NCBI RefSeq assembly: GCF_964340395.1
Contig: NC_135563.1
Coordinates: forward strand, 6,223,922-6,287,921
Direction: 5' to 3'
Length of the DNA stretch: 64,000 nt
Source of the DNA: Glandiceps talaboti
Taxonomy: Eukaryota > Hemichordata > Enteropneusta > Spengelidae
Positions 48,086 through 61,707 of this stretch are shown here, piece after piece. Each line of letters opens with the position of its first letter. The stretch's first letter is position 1. The notes beneath the pieces were generated by a model. The model did not search any database, had not been told where the DNA came from, and saw only the letters and a program-made list of their open reading frames with translations. Both the position numbers and the translations under genes were made by a program.

Positions 48086-49065
48086 GTGCCTGAACTTTAC
48101 ATCGTTAGTTGAAACTGGCATTTGATAAATTCACTGACTGACTGATTGATTGTCAATGATTTCTTTTTTTTTTTGTAAATGATGTCAACGAAAATAGTTA
48201 TAGCAACGAGAAAGTTGAATAGCACTTGCTTGTACCACAGTGAAAGGAATGAAAGATAAATTTTGAGAACAAAACAAAGACCTGCGTATACATGTACGCA
48301 TTTCACGCACTTCTTATAATAGTATTGTTAATATTGTTATCTCGTTCCCAATTGGAAAGAAATTGTCGCTGTTTACTACGAACGACATATATTACAGCAT
48401 GTGTCCTAAAGACTCAAGTGGACTTAAATTTGCCATCATTATCACGTCCTCGTTTGTTACCTTCATCATCTGTGTCATATATACTGCGATTTTGATTTAG
48501 AGAGTGATCATTTTCAATAGACCTGTAGCCTGTCCCAAGATACATTGCGCGTCTCTCCATACAATGCCATGTATTGTGTACGCGCCAAATGGTTTGCACG
48601 CGCTACTCGGGGTGGTTGTCACCTGACCATACCCTGGGTTTACCTGTAAAATCACTGTCTGTCATTGATGGTGTTTAGTCTTTGTTCTATAAAATCATTC
48701 ATAATCAAAGACGTCAAAATGTCTTTCCGCCATTTCCTGATCAAAATGTTATTTCAAACATAATAAAGGCAAAACAAGACTAGATGCAAATAACAATTGA
48801 ACACGGTTAGACTGACAGATGGAACAACGTAACACAACAAGCTATATCAATGCCTAAACTCGTCACTCCAACACCTTAAATACTCGAGTGTTTTTTTAAA
48901 AGTGTTAATGATTGTCACATGCCTTGTGAACGTGAATTGAGTTTCAACATTCACGAGATTTTTTCCCTGCTTGACAGAACCGATCTCAACCCTCTTTTGC
49001 AAACTACTGTAATCATTTGCGTACAAATAATATCCCCTTGGGCTGGCCTCGAGAGAAAAAAATGG

Positions 49066-49830
49066 AAACTATACATTATATACCTTAAATTTTATGTCAA
49101 TTCCAAGTTATATAATATCTATATACTGTGGTTTACCAAGAAAACTAACATGTTGTATATCCAACATGCATTGATAAGGAACGAGTACGACGGGGGAGGG
49201 GGGGGGGGCAGGCTGAAGAGAAGTCAGAGTGGGTCATCGAAGTTCTGACTGTCTAAGTTTGTCCGTTGAACAGCTTCTTAATTTTGTTTAGCCTCAAGTA
49301 GATATTTACAAGATTAACGAAAGATTCCCCCCCCCCCACACACACACAATGGCAGCTCGCAAATAAGCCTACACAATACACATAACTATACTGATCACGA
49401 CGCGACACATAATGTTTGTCAACAAACACACAAACAAACAAACAAACAAACAAACACAATCAATCAATCAATCAATCAATTAATTAATCAATAAAAAAAA
49501 CTTCATCAGGAAATACGTTTCAGACCGACCATTTATTTAATGCAACCGGCAATTGAAAATTTTTTGAAACAATGTACACATCTAAAAGGACTGCCAAATT
49601 GCCAATGTGTATTTCTTAATTGTAATAATATATTATAATATAATATATTATGATATGATATAATATAATATGATATAATATAATATAATATAATATAATA
49701 TAATATAATATAATATAATATAATAGAATAGAATAGAACAGAACAGAACGGAACGGAACGGAACGGAACGGAATGGAATAGAATAGAATAGAATAGAATA
49801 AGTGATTTATTTACCCAAATGCATAAATGA
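49066..49830. other. Spacer with simple repeats, 3' side of the GPCR
   Basis: Unique spacer between the duplicates. It holds G-rich and C-rich tracts (49194-49209, 49329-49338), CAAA/AATC repeats (about 49425-49480) and a pentamer array TAATA, then GGAAC, then GAATA (49622-49800). TTTATT at 49806-49811 gives a minus-strand AATAAA about 20 nt past the GPCR stop. Confidence 0.7.
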
Positions 49831-51030
49831 TTAATATGGAGATGTTGACACACTGTCGGTGTCAGAGCTTTCATTAAAACTAGTTAGTCCATCACTGCAA
49901 ATGTCTGGAGACTTGGGTTTTGGTATAAATTCACTTTCATGGTTTCGTAATCTCTTTCCCTTGTTTAGTTGAGATGGATCTGGACATGATTTTTCGACAA
50001 TGACTTCTGCTTCGCTAATGTTTCGCATCTCGGTTTCTACTTTTCCTCGCCCCTGTTCTGGATTAACTACGCCACACGTCTGGTTCCCACCACTGCCTCT
50101 TCTCGAAGGGTTGGTTGTATGAACTGCGTTGCTCCTCGGCCGCGTGTACTTTCGAAAGGAATTAGACTTAAGCGTGTACACTAATGGGTTGACCATGCTA
50201 CCGAGGTACATCAAAGCAAAAGTTAAATTTGCATAATGACGGTTCAACTGCACGTGTGTGTGTTTGCTCAAAAAGTAATATATCGCCATAGGTAAATACG
50301 TAGTAAAATAACACACAATTAGAATCGATGACACTCTCAATGTTGCGATGTCAGTTCTTTGCATAGTCGATGAGTCAGATGAGTTTGATTGCTGAAGCCA
50401 CGGAACAATAGATCGTTGATGTTTCCTTGTTTTCCAGAATATACATGCATAGGACACGACAATGGCTGTCGAACTTATGCAAGCGATTAACATTGCTACA
50501 AGTTCTAAGCATCGATTTGTGGAAGTTCTGCCGCTGAGTATGAAACACGATATGTAGGAGACTTCGCCCGTACTCACCTTGATCGCTGCTATAGTAATGC
50601 AGAGAGCGCAACTGGTGACTATGAATATAGCAATGATATACTTCATCGTTTCACGAGACAATTTGCCAACGATCGCACACGATCTTGTGATGCTTAATGT
50701 TGCTAGTGTGCACATGCTTCCCAAGCACGATGCATTCGTCAGGAAAGTCTGTAATTTGCAGACGGTGGCAACATTGTCCGAAAACTCCAATACGCTATCT
50801 TTGATAACCATCGCTGTCAGGTATAAACGTAATGGGGATGCAATCACACACACGGTGAAATCGATAATAGCAAGAGATACTAATTGGATGTTAGATGGTG
50901 TTCGCATCTTTCGATAGTTCGATACAATATAGCAAACCAAAACATTTCCGATGGAGCCGAAGATGAAAATGACAAAGTACATAACACAACTCACAATATT
51001 TGAAACTAGTTCAAGCGTGGTAAGAGACAT
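49831..51030 (-). CDS. Class A (rhodopsin-like) orphan GPCR, intronless
   Basis: A single 399-codon frame with seven predicted membrane segments. Family anchors: Gly-Asn at 28-29 in TM1 (GNVLVC), Leu-Ala-x-x-Asp with Asp57 in TM2, Cys91 at the start of TM3 pairing with Cys162 in the second outer loop, Pro247 in TM6 (CYFTTYLP replaces CWxP) and NPLVY at 281-285 in TM7. The TM3 end reads Thr-Arg-Ser at 115-117 instead of Asp-Arg-Tyr, so Arg3.50 is kept while its neighbours are changed. TM5-TM6 loop about 30 residues; Ser/Thr-rich tail about 100 residues, with many possible phosphorylation sites. The first Met sits just before TM1, giving a very short N-terminus. Ligand unknown. It lies alone between the two duplicated segments and has no second copy. 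It could be a retrogene or one of many intronless invertebrate receptors. Confidence 0.93.
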   Translation of the reverse strand: MSLTTLELVSNIVSCVMYFVIFIFGSIGNVLVCYIVSNYRKMRTPSNIQLVSLAIIDFTVCVIASPLRLYLTAMVIKDSVLEFSDNVATVCKLQTFLTNASCLGSMCTLATLSITRSCAIVGKLSRETMKYIIAIFIVTSCALCITIAAIKVSTGEVSYISCFILSGRTSTNRCLELVAMLIACISSTAIVVSYACIFWKTRKHQRSIVPWLQQSNSSDSSTMQRTDIATLRVSSILIVCYFTTYLPMAIYYFLSKHTHVQLNRHYANLTFALMYLGSMVNPLVYTLKSNSFRKYTRPRSNAVHTTNPSRRGSGGNQTCGVVNPEQGRGKVETEMRNISEAEVIVEKSCPDPSQLNKGKRLRNHESEFIPKPKSPDICSDGLTSFNESSDTDSVSTSPY

Positions 51031-51112
51031 GATTTCTGACTTGCAGACGTTAAGCTGGTGAGAGTCATATAATGAACTTTCAGCCTATGTCACGTGATAG
51101 TTAAAACATTTA

Positions 51113-51350
51113 CGTAATGTTATTTTTTTTACATATTCGAGAGGAAAAATCAAATCGCGAAAATTGTGAAGTCTCGCAAGAAACAGTGGATGTGGAAACT
51201 GATGTCAACTTAACAAGACAATATAAAACTGTTCTTCCAATCTGTAATGGCTGTACATCTGATGAGAAGAAACCAATAACATTCAGACCATATAGAATAC
51301 GACGGAAAACATAACTACCTGAACTAGACACTAAGGTATGACAAAAACAT
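51113..51350. repeat. Dispersed repeat R, copy 2
   Basis: Matches 44705-44940 (GAAAATTGTGAAGTCTCGC, ATCTGTAATGGCTG, ACATAACTACCTGA). On the plus strand it is open for 65 codons and on the minus strand for 73, with no recognisable domain. It sits immediately upstream of the GPCR start, so it could form part of its promoter region. Confidence 0.45.
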
Positions 51351-51823
51351 ACATAGAAATATTCAATGTAACGAGCTTCCTTGATCAGAAAATACCTAAC
51401 TATTCCAGACTTTTATTCAACCGATTACAGCTCAGCTTTCAATACAATTTCACCCTTTAGATTATATGACAAACTGATGACGCCGCCGACTCACAGGTAA
51501 GTGTGTGTGTGTGGGGGGGGGGTGAAAACCTGGCTGACTAGGAAGTACGTCAAGTAACAATTTTTCATGGTAGTCATTACAGTCATGAGTTACAAACGAA
51601 AGAATATTTCCCAACATGAACGCTGGTTTCATTCAAATAAGCCAAATTCAGCATGGTTTGTGGTTTAAATTTGGGAAGGGTTAGAACGTGTATAGTGGTC
51701 AAATCCTGTTTATCGACAAGCGAAAAGCACACCATCCGGACATGGGCATAAGTCAACTACATGTACTCAACTTTAACAGATATTGGTCTTTATTCTTTAA
51801 CGTAATTAAGAAATTAAACTTAC

Positions 51824-51979
51824 CAACATAGTAGTCCTGAAGTCAAATTTCTGGTAATATTGGGTGATGAAAATGTGAGTATCCACAAGACCGTTTTCAT
51901 CATTTTGTTCAACGTCAGGGAAAATATCCATCATCCATTCAAACTGGTGTTGAGTACGAGTTACCCATAGAAAGTATAT
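51824..51979 (-). pseudogene. DUOX-like exon fragment, right copy
   Basis: Encodes [20 protein letters not shown], then Pro (Arg in the left copy), then [20 protein letters not shown], ending at TTG|GTAAGT. A deletion of about 95 bp relative to the left copy removed the region that should hold its acceptor. No ICERHFQ or CGPPG exon follows it, so it cannot yield a normal C-terminus. An orphaned gene fragment. Confidence 0.8.
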
Positions 51980-51996
51980 GTCATATGATAACTTAC

Positions 51997-52032
51997 TTGT
52001 AACATTGAACACCGTGAAAAGTATTGCATCAG
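51997..52032 (-). pseudogene. Candidate DUOX-like microexon, right copy
   Basis: Same 36 nt as 40726-40761 with one base change (TTTTCACGG for TTTTCCCGG, silent for Ser) and the same flanking splice signals. Confidence 0.3.
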
Positions 52033-53287
52033 CTGTGGAAAAACGTATTTTGTACCTGTGTACACGTTAATGTTTTGGGTCCGCACCCAAATCAGCGCCC
52101 TCAACGGCGATCAGTTTCAACCTGTTACTGACTGCTCAGTGGCTTATGGTTAATATCGATCCCTGGTTAACATGTAGAAATATGTTTAATTATTAGTATT
52201 TTAATAATTTCAATAAATAAATTGTAGTTGTCTGATCGAAAAAATATACTCCAGTTACACCAATACAGTTTTAACATGGTGACAGATTCAAAACCAATAT
52301 TTAAACTTGCCACTACACTACCTACAGATAATATCCCAGTTGCAGCTATTATAGGTTTAAAACTTTACTAACTGGAGAATTACTTTTTCAATCAGACAAC
52401 TAGATTCACTTAAAAGTGTTAAAATTACCAATCATTAGCATTGTACATGTTATATAGAGATATGTATACGACAGTAATAATTTGAATTTGTGATTGTATT
52501 GGGGGTGCTAACTTTAGGATGTGAACCCAAAAATCAATTTGATTGGAATTATTTACTATATTATGCGTCTTGCTACTCCAATATGTTTACCCACATGTGA
52601 TTCAACGCTATTCAGGGTGTACGATATTACGAGTAAATCATTACATTAAATCGTTTCAACAACAAAAAACACGTTCCAGTAGCAAATACAAAAGTACATA
52701 TCTCCACATTTGTAACAGGTTACAGGCTGTCATATTGCATGAAACAATTGCCACGCTCAATGTAGCAATGTAGATGCGAACCTGTATTTTATTGTTTCGG
52801 TATCACTACTTTGTCCCTCGCTTACAGGAGAAATAAAGATGCCTTGATAATTTACCCATGAGCTACAATGTTTCTTACAAACCAGGACATCTTCAAATGC
52901 AAACGAAACAATTATAAAGATGTCGCGTACAGTGAGAATGGAGGAGCAGTCTAGTTAACAAATAGATTATCAGTTGTGAAGTAAACAACTGAAGCCATTA
53001 AAATCATCAAGTCTACATGTAATTTTTTTCAGCAGAGGCCTGTTTCTACTGCACTGTTAAACAATAACAGTACTTGATAAGACTTTTCTATGTGATAGGG
53101 TAATTGTGTGTATTGTGTCTCTTTTATTGTTAGTCCAGAGTTGATATATGAATTGTGTCTATCTTTGTATCAACATATGTCCCATGGGTGATGAAACAAC
53201 AAGGCAACTTCGTTTCTCCTGTAATGACGTAATCATACCTTCTTACACTGAGCAAAACCTTTGACTCGTCTTTGATTGATGAATCAC

Positions 53288-53395
53288 ATCTTTCGATATT
53301 GATGCATAGGGTGTGAGACTAATACCAGCACCAACGCAAAGTGCATATCGGAACCTGTCCTGGTGGCCTTCACCAAATGGCCCGTCTATGTGCAG
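53288..53395 (-). pseudogene. DUOX-like nucleotide-binding exon, right copy
   Basis: Encodes LHIDGPFGEGHQDRFRYALC and then VGAGISLTPYASISKD: two codons shorter than the left copy in the glycine loop, but with the family-standard GEGHQD where the left copy has GAGYQD. The two copies therefore keep different ancestral residues. It belongs to a fragment that lacks the terminal exons. Confidence 0.75.
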
Positions 53396-54187
53396 CTGTA
53401 ACTTACAAAACATATCAGTGGAAATGAGACAAACAAATCACATAATTAGAATGCTAATTATGCAAATTGACACATATTTTCAATTGTGATATAAATCTTT
53501 GTCAAGTATTGTTATTCAATCAAATCCTTGATAATTGGATATCAATACATTTTCCTATAAAGTATTGCGTTATGCAAATCGGGGTAATTGATATGCACAA
53601 ACAGTTTGTAAACATAACTACATAGAGCATATGTACAACTTGAACATTTTATTTCCTTTGACAGAGCAGATTTTACATAGTACCGTTCAAAAAATCCAAT
53701 TGTCTTATGTATAGAAGTTCCCAACATGAATTATGTGTAAACTGTGTTTGTGCTGAGGGACTGGACATTAATTACGGGTGGAACGCAGGTTTTGGGGGGT
53801 CACCATTTTTCATGCAAATGTCTGGAGAGGGTCGCTATTTTTGTGCCACAGATATAACTATAAATCACAGATATTTCAATGACAGAGTAGGGAAGGGTCA
53901 GACGCCTTGACATTGCTGAGGATATACACAGTGTTTGAATTAACCTGATAGGGGCGCGTTTCAATATACGGATGCATTGCTTATCACACATACCAGCTCT
54001 AGTCAGCACCTGGCCTTACAATGGAAGCGGACGAAAATCTTTTGTTATGCAAATACAGTGCGATTTATAAAGCGACGAAAACCTCATTAGCCAATGGGTA
54101 ATATTTAACTTCAACGAAAATGAACCTATGCAAATTTCAAATGTCAAACTTTTAAATGTACCAAGTTTCTGTTACGTTAACGATGAT

Positions 54188-55911
<1,724 letters not shown>

Positions 55912-56571
55912 ACTTCAATATTTCAATGGACGTCTCATTGCATTCATTTGCATGCCAACGACGTTAACCAATGACGTCAGAATTGTATCAAGTAGATCTA
56001 ACACCTGTTTCTAAAACCTCTGGAAACCGTAGTGTCTGAGCCAAACAAATTCAAATTTGACATCTTATGAAAATGATTTTTGATTGACGGAATCTAAAGA
56101 TTTGCACATGGAGTTACAGATAATAATAATAATGATGCTATATTGTTGTTTAGGACGCGTCCATTTATGTGTACGTCCATATTTGCATATGAATACCTTA
56201 TTAACGAGGGGACAGTCGTTCACCGTCAGCATAAGTACCGAGCGAGTTTGAAGTGTTTTGATATCTTTTATCATTAATACTAGCCATGGAAATGTTGTGA
56301 TTTTTATCTTCATTTTATAACAATATTCTTAGCTCTGCAAAGATCACCGAGATGCAAAGTAGTGCGCAATTTAAACAAATTCAAGGATTCTCATTATTCA
56401 TTTGACCATAGACTTTGTCCAACCTCTGTGATTGACACTCATGGGTATAATTTGTATGAGCTGATACAGAGGACTTTTACCTTGTTTACTCATTTTAAAA
56501 TTGTGTTCATTTTTAAAATGAAAGCAAGTGAGCGATTACGAATTTGTCCTGTGTATAACTAGCATTGAATG

Positions 56572-58519
56572 CAGTGTGTGAACTTAAGGGAAAATGACTA
56601 CTGGTCATAAGGACCGACATGTAGCAAATGTTGCTGGTCCTTAAGGAAAACTGCTGGTCCATATTCAATGCAGTTCACATTCACGACCTGTATCTACATC
56701 ACCCCCCACCCCCACTTAGAGATCAAATGATTTTGAACTTTAATATGATACAACATATCTTTAGATATACTAAAGTAAAAGAGAGTACAGCGAATTGTTT
56801 ACTATCCACTATCATTTCATCAATCTGTTTTTACAATTGAACATTTCCACTCACAGAGTCAAAAAATACAAATTGGATGTAAACTTGGAAGTAAATTTTG
56901 GATTCACAACCAAATACTTTTTGACTCTGTGAATAGAGATTTTCATTTGTAACTATGAACCCAGAGACTATGAATATTCATTCTCGCATAATCTGTTCCT
57001 ATAGACTATAGTGGCCTGAGACTGAATGTATTCATTCCACCATAGAAATACAGATCCATAGATTGTAGATAATATGGGTGAATGAATCAATAAATCTACA
57101 TTATCTGCAATCTCTAAGAGCTCACAGTCCTCTCCTTCCTCTCTGTGCGATTCACTAAATTCTGAATCACACAATCCAAAGTCAGATTCATCGTCTGTGT
57201 CAACAGCTAATGTAGCTTTCCCACCCTTATATTAGCGAACTTAGACCACAAATTCATCACAAATTCATCATAGCAGAAAGTTTTGTCGCATAACTATCCC
57301 TCTTGAAAACTGTGTATTCGCTTTATTTCAATTTCCATCCACACAGTGACACGGGGCGGTTTCGTCTTCCTCCAGTCATTACAAATGTGTACTGAAGCCC
57401 CCCCCCCTCCCTCCCCATGAAGCCCTACCCGTATATCCTACCGTGGTGTATTGAGTATCGTCTCTGACTGTTTGTGTAAGAAATCTGACCATGATGAAGA
57501 GAACTATGGCTAATCATGTCTTACAGTGCGAGTTTTTTTGACGTTAGAACGTGATATGGTAACTGTACTGTAATGTGTCATCCACTATGTACGCGTGTTT
57601 GGCATGGTGCAGTATTTTTGCAGATACAACAATGGCAACAGAAATGCAACATTTCTAAGTTTATACGTTGTATTACAACATAAAAGGACATACATTATCA
57701 TATGCATCAAATTGAAAGCAATCAGACTACGCATTTTTTTTTACTGTTTTTACAAAAAAAAACTATCGTACTGAAGATATTTTACGAAGTGTACCTGCCT
57801 TCTTTATTAGTTAAAACGCCATTTTCAGAGTAGTTTATATGTTTTCCGTCAGTTTGTTTTGATCATGGCCACACACATGGGAACTCCGGTAAATCGATCG
57901 GGAAACCAGCTAACATTTACCGGCTTTAATACCAGCCTTTAAAAAACAGTGTCTGTTTCGTCTTCTTCTTTGGAAGCTCATTGCCGCCTTCTAAATATCG
58001 CCACATACTTTATAAATACAACGTGGAACTGCCTCAAACACGTTAAAAGTTTCATACACTTCGAACAGTAAACTTTACAACAGTGATTACTACATGTATA
58101 TGGCGGAAAATAAACGCATGCGCTGAATGCGTTAAATGAGTCTGAATGTCTAAGACGTTCTGATTAGTCAAGACACAAATAATTAGAGAAATTCAGCCAA
58201 TCATGTGTTTGCTAATATAATTTCATAAAGTAAATGCTGTATGCTACGTCATCTACGATATCAACATTGACAACAACACATAGCGAGCTTGCTCTGTGTC
58301 GCTTGACTTGAACGAGATGTCGAGAGTAAAATAGGTAATACAAGATCAGATTCATGTAGGTGAAATTGGATCTAGTTTTGAATAAATGTTATTATTTACT
58401 CCAAATTTCTATCGGTCATAATTAAGGACCGATAAGTTGTTGTAATTCTGAAAAACTGTCGGTCCGAACGGAAATCTGTTGGTCTCGGGCCGAAGGACCG
58501 GCGTTAATTTCGCACGCTG
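56572..58519. mobile_element. hAT-type DNA transposon, 1.95 kb
   Basis: Bounded by an exact 8-bp target duplication, ATTGAATG (56564-56571 and 58520-58527). Ends are CAGTGTGTGAACTTAAG and, inverted, CAGCGTGCGAAATTAAC, about 13 of 17 alike and starting with CAG as hAT ends do. The left duplicate holds the empty site (AGCATTGAATGACGAG near 44570), so the element arrived after the duplication or was excised very cleanly. TGCTGGTCCTTA-like strings recur just inside both ends. No transposase was recognised; an acidic 88-codon minus frame lies within (56968-57231). The part near 57730-57940 resembles the inside of the TTAA MITE at 46835-47519. Confidence 0.85.
56968..57231 (-). CDS. Acidic open frame inside the hAT-type element
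   Basis: The frame opens just after a TAA and reads KGGKATLAVDTDDESDFGLC, then DSEFSESHREEGEDCELLEI, ending in TAA. It is Glu/Asp/Ser-rich at first and hydrophobic later. It has no start codon before the Met at 57174 and no domain I recognise. It could be the remnant of a transposase gene or a captured exon, or chance. Confidence 0.25.
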   Translation of the reverse strand, partial: YKGGKATLAVDTDDESDFGLCDSEFSESHREEGEDCELLEIADNVDLLIHSPILSTIYGSVFLWWNEYIQSQATIVYRNRLCENEYS

Positions 58520-59274
58520 ATTGAATGACAAGATTTTTTAATTTTGCCACCAACATATTATTTTTTTTATCTTGCAATAGACATGTAGTTTTGTTGTTAG
58601 GCCTAGAAAAACAGTTATTTGGTTCCGGTTATCCGTCCCCACCCTTTTTTGTCACCGTCGACCCTATACTTTTAGACCCACAGACCTGACAAAAATGCAA
58701 ATAAAAATCTACCTACCCTATTCTAAAAATTGTGTCATCGGAGCCGCACAGTTTATTTTAGTTGGCCTTATAATTCGTACCCCAAATTTGCCTTAATTTA
58801 CCTGTATGTCTCGTTCATGGTCTTTGAGTAGTTTCTGGGGAACTTTTTTCAAAGAATTTTGTTTCTGTTACATTCAAAGATTGTATAAATTATTTTTCAC
58901 TTGCTGGAGTAACAGTTCAATTCAGCACGTATATACGTTGTATCTGTATATCTCGGTGTTCAGCTCATGCTACCATTTTGAATTTGAATAGTTACAATTC
59001 ATCACAGAACACAACCTATCCACGCTGACTCCAGAGACACGTGGTGTTTTTTTCACCATAATGAACCTCCAGCTCATAAAATAATATGTGACGTTCATGA
59101 AACGTGAGATCTAGATGAAGTGTCAAGCTTTTGCGTTGGTGTTTTTTGACTTTGTGAAGAGATGAGTCTCATTATCGGATTTATTGTACAGTCTTGAATT
59201 ACAAAGCAACATACATCAGATTCCAAAAAGTTCTGACAGGTATGTCGAGAGAATATACTATGTGTAGTTGGGTG

Positions 59275-60260
59275 ATATTGAGTCTCAACAGAAAGAGAAT
59301 TAAAATTATAGTCTATCGAGTAAAAAACGTTGACGTTTGACTTTGTTTTACGTTAAAGTAAGGAACCCGGGATAAGGCCTAACAAAAAGCATTGTGAGGT
59401 TCCGCGGATAATGCTTAATTTCAGAATAGGTGGGGTAGGTAGATTTTTATTATTGTTATCATATGGTGATCTATCAGATTTGTTGGTTCTTATGTTAGAA
59501 CGATGACCGTTGAGGCGTTTGTGGAATGATTGAGTGGTTTTACCTATATATTGTATGTTGCATGTCTGGCAAGTGAGGGCATAGATCACATTACTTGATT
59601 TGCAGTTAACATCATCTTTGATGGGGAATATTTTACCAGTTGTAGTAGCCATGAAATGTTTGGTAGTTTGTATAACGGAGCAACAGGAACATCTTGCAGT
59701 GTTACAAGGTTTGAACCCCCATGTAATTGGTCGGATTTGGCGTGTGTTATTTTGTTTTGATGGGTATGATGGGTAGTTGTGGCATGACTTTATTCATTCT
59801 TTGTGAGGTGTGGAGTAAAACCTGGTTAACTTCACTTATCTTCTTGAGGTCGGGTTGACGTGGATCATACGTGGTAATCCATGGAATGCGATCAGATGAT
59901 TGTTTGCATTTATATTGTAGCAAATCTGGGCGAAGGAAGTTTGAAGCACGTGATATCTGCTGGTTTATGGTTTTGCTTTTATATCCGCATTTTTTTAAGG
60001 TGGACGGTAAACTCTGATAATCTTATGTCACGCCATTCGGGTTTGCTAATAATGCGACGAATACGGATCGCTCCTGAGAAGATTATTGATTTGAAAGTGT
60101 GAGATGGGTGACAACTAGTAGGCGGAAGATATCTATGGGATGCTGACGGTTTACTGTAGAGATCAGTTTCTAGTCTATGGTTCTGTAGATAGATTTTGAC
60201 ATCAAGGAATTATCACTGATTTCTGCGGTGAACTCTCTATATATATATATATATATATAT

Positions 60261-60311
<51 letters not shown>

Positions 60312-60371
60312 CTCGGTGAGTATCAATCTGCTAAGACAGTGCTCTATACCACAGTGGTAGAGCGTAATAAC

Positions 60372-60405
<34 letters not shown>

Positions 60406-60425
60406 ATTACGCTCTGTTATATATA
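59275..60425 (-). mobile_element. Penelope-like retroelement (PLE), truncated
   Basis: Inserted at an AT run in the right duplicate; the left duplicate has only AT repeats there. The minus strand encodes the C-terminal part of a PLE reverse transcriptase and a GIY-YIG nuclease domain (59353-60209). Upstream of that (60236-60425) are AT runs around CTCGGTGAGTATCAATCTGC and an inverted pair with AGAGCGTAATAACTAT / ATAGTCATTACGCTCT, plus a hairpin with CTCTATACCACAGTGGTAGAG. Such terminal structured repeats are usual for PLEs. Confidence 0.85.
59353..60209 (-). pseudogene. PLE reverse transcriptase C-terminus plus GIY-YIG
   Basis: From 60209 down, the frame reads FLDVKIYLQNHRLETDLYSK, then YLPPTSCHPSHTFKSIIFSG and AIRIRRIISKPEW, the thumb-side motif of Penelope reverse transcriptases. 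A run of seven A (minus strand, 59990-59996) shifts the frame. It goes on as CGYKSKTINQQISRASNFLR and IPWITTYDPRQPDLKKI, then meets stops. The last frame has CNTARCSCC, then NVIYALTCQTCNIQYIGKTT and FHKRLNGHR, the GIY-YIG endonuclease with its zinc-finger-like cysteines. After SDRSPY an internal deletion leads to a short tail, LLGLIPGSLL. Dead copy, but recent enough to read. Confidence 0.85.
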
Positions 60426-60454
60426 TATATATATACATATCTGCGTATGTGTGA

Positions 60455-61500
60455 GTGTCTAGTTCAGATAGTTATGCTTTCCTTGTTTTCCATATGAGCT
60501 CTGTGTGTTATTGGTTTCTCCTCATCAGATATACAGCCATTACAGATTGCAAATATGGATATCTTGATGAACTTTCAAACACCTCTGTGTCAGAGACTGA
60601 AGATAACATAATCAAATCAAGTACATCAAGGTACACCTAAACCGACAGACGAGATCAATTTAGCTATTCGTTTCATGTTGATTTTATGCACCCTAGACCA
60701 CACACCCCTCACAAAGAGTCAAGTACAAAACAAAACAAGTCTGTCGAATCTGATAACCGTTGGATATAAGTGTACTTTATTTTCAGATTTCAGGTTTTTT
60801 GCCACAATGCCTGAATGCACTTTTTTGCAAACAAACAAAGTGTATCTGACAAGCTATTTAATGGAATCGATATCATTATTAAAATTTGAAAACATAATGA
60901 CACTCATGATAGATGCAAAACACTTCAGAGTGGCAATGTGGATATTTATAATCGCAAGTAAACACATGTAATCAACTTAAGTTATGCATGGTGACATCTC
61001 AATATCTTTTTTTTTTTCATTTTTTCATTTTTTTTTTTGGGGGGGGAGCGACAGATGCATGCCCAGACTGGACATGATGCAATGATTACTTCTATTTACC
61101 TGTTTTATTTACAAGTCACTTCCTGTATGTATGTGAAATAACAGACCTTTAACAAATGTAAATTTCTGCAATTATCAAGTTACGACTTGGACTTAGTCTA
61201 CGTCATTTCACACTTGTTTCACATTTGCAGGAAAGATGTCAAATTTGTTTCATTGATTAAAAGTTCAAAATCATTTCTCATCCGTACGACCACAATAAAA
61301 GGGTTTCTCGAGTATACATATCTGAATCTCCGTAACAACCAATCCCAAATTCCTATTCTACGACGAGTTCATTGTTATTTAACGGATTTACATTACCTGA
61401 GTCTTCCCAGTTGAAAGTGAATAGTGACAAAAATCAGACTGATAACTGAGTGTTCTGTATCAATTTTTGAAACTGGATAATAGATAAGGAAAACTTGTAT
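60455..61500. other. Duplicated non-coding sequence
   Basis: Collinear with about 45785-46800 of the left copy. Open frames at 60455-60640 and 60675-60971 have diverged counterparts in the left copy that are not conserved in frame, which argues against coding. Confidence 0.5.
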
Positions 61501-61514
61501 GGATCGTATACTTT

Positions 61515-61707
61515 CTCAAATTGAACCCTGGGGGCGCTGTATTTAAGGGTAAAATGACGCCATACATGACCTTGAATAAATCGGAAGCTACATGTAAAAA
61601 CGATTTTTAAGCTGTATGAAAGATAATTGAGTTTACAAAATGGTATAAATCACTTGTCATTTATTTTATCAATAGAAATTGCAAAGCCATTTGATTGGAC
61701 CTTTCCT
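61515..61707. mobile_element. TTAA MITE remnant, right copy
   Basis: Right half of the element seen whole at 46835-47519; ends ATTTGATTGGACCTTTCCT followed by TTAA. The left half and about 25 bp outside it were deleted at ACTTTC|TCAAATTGAAC. Confidence 0.75.
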
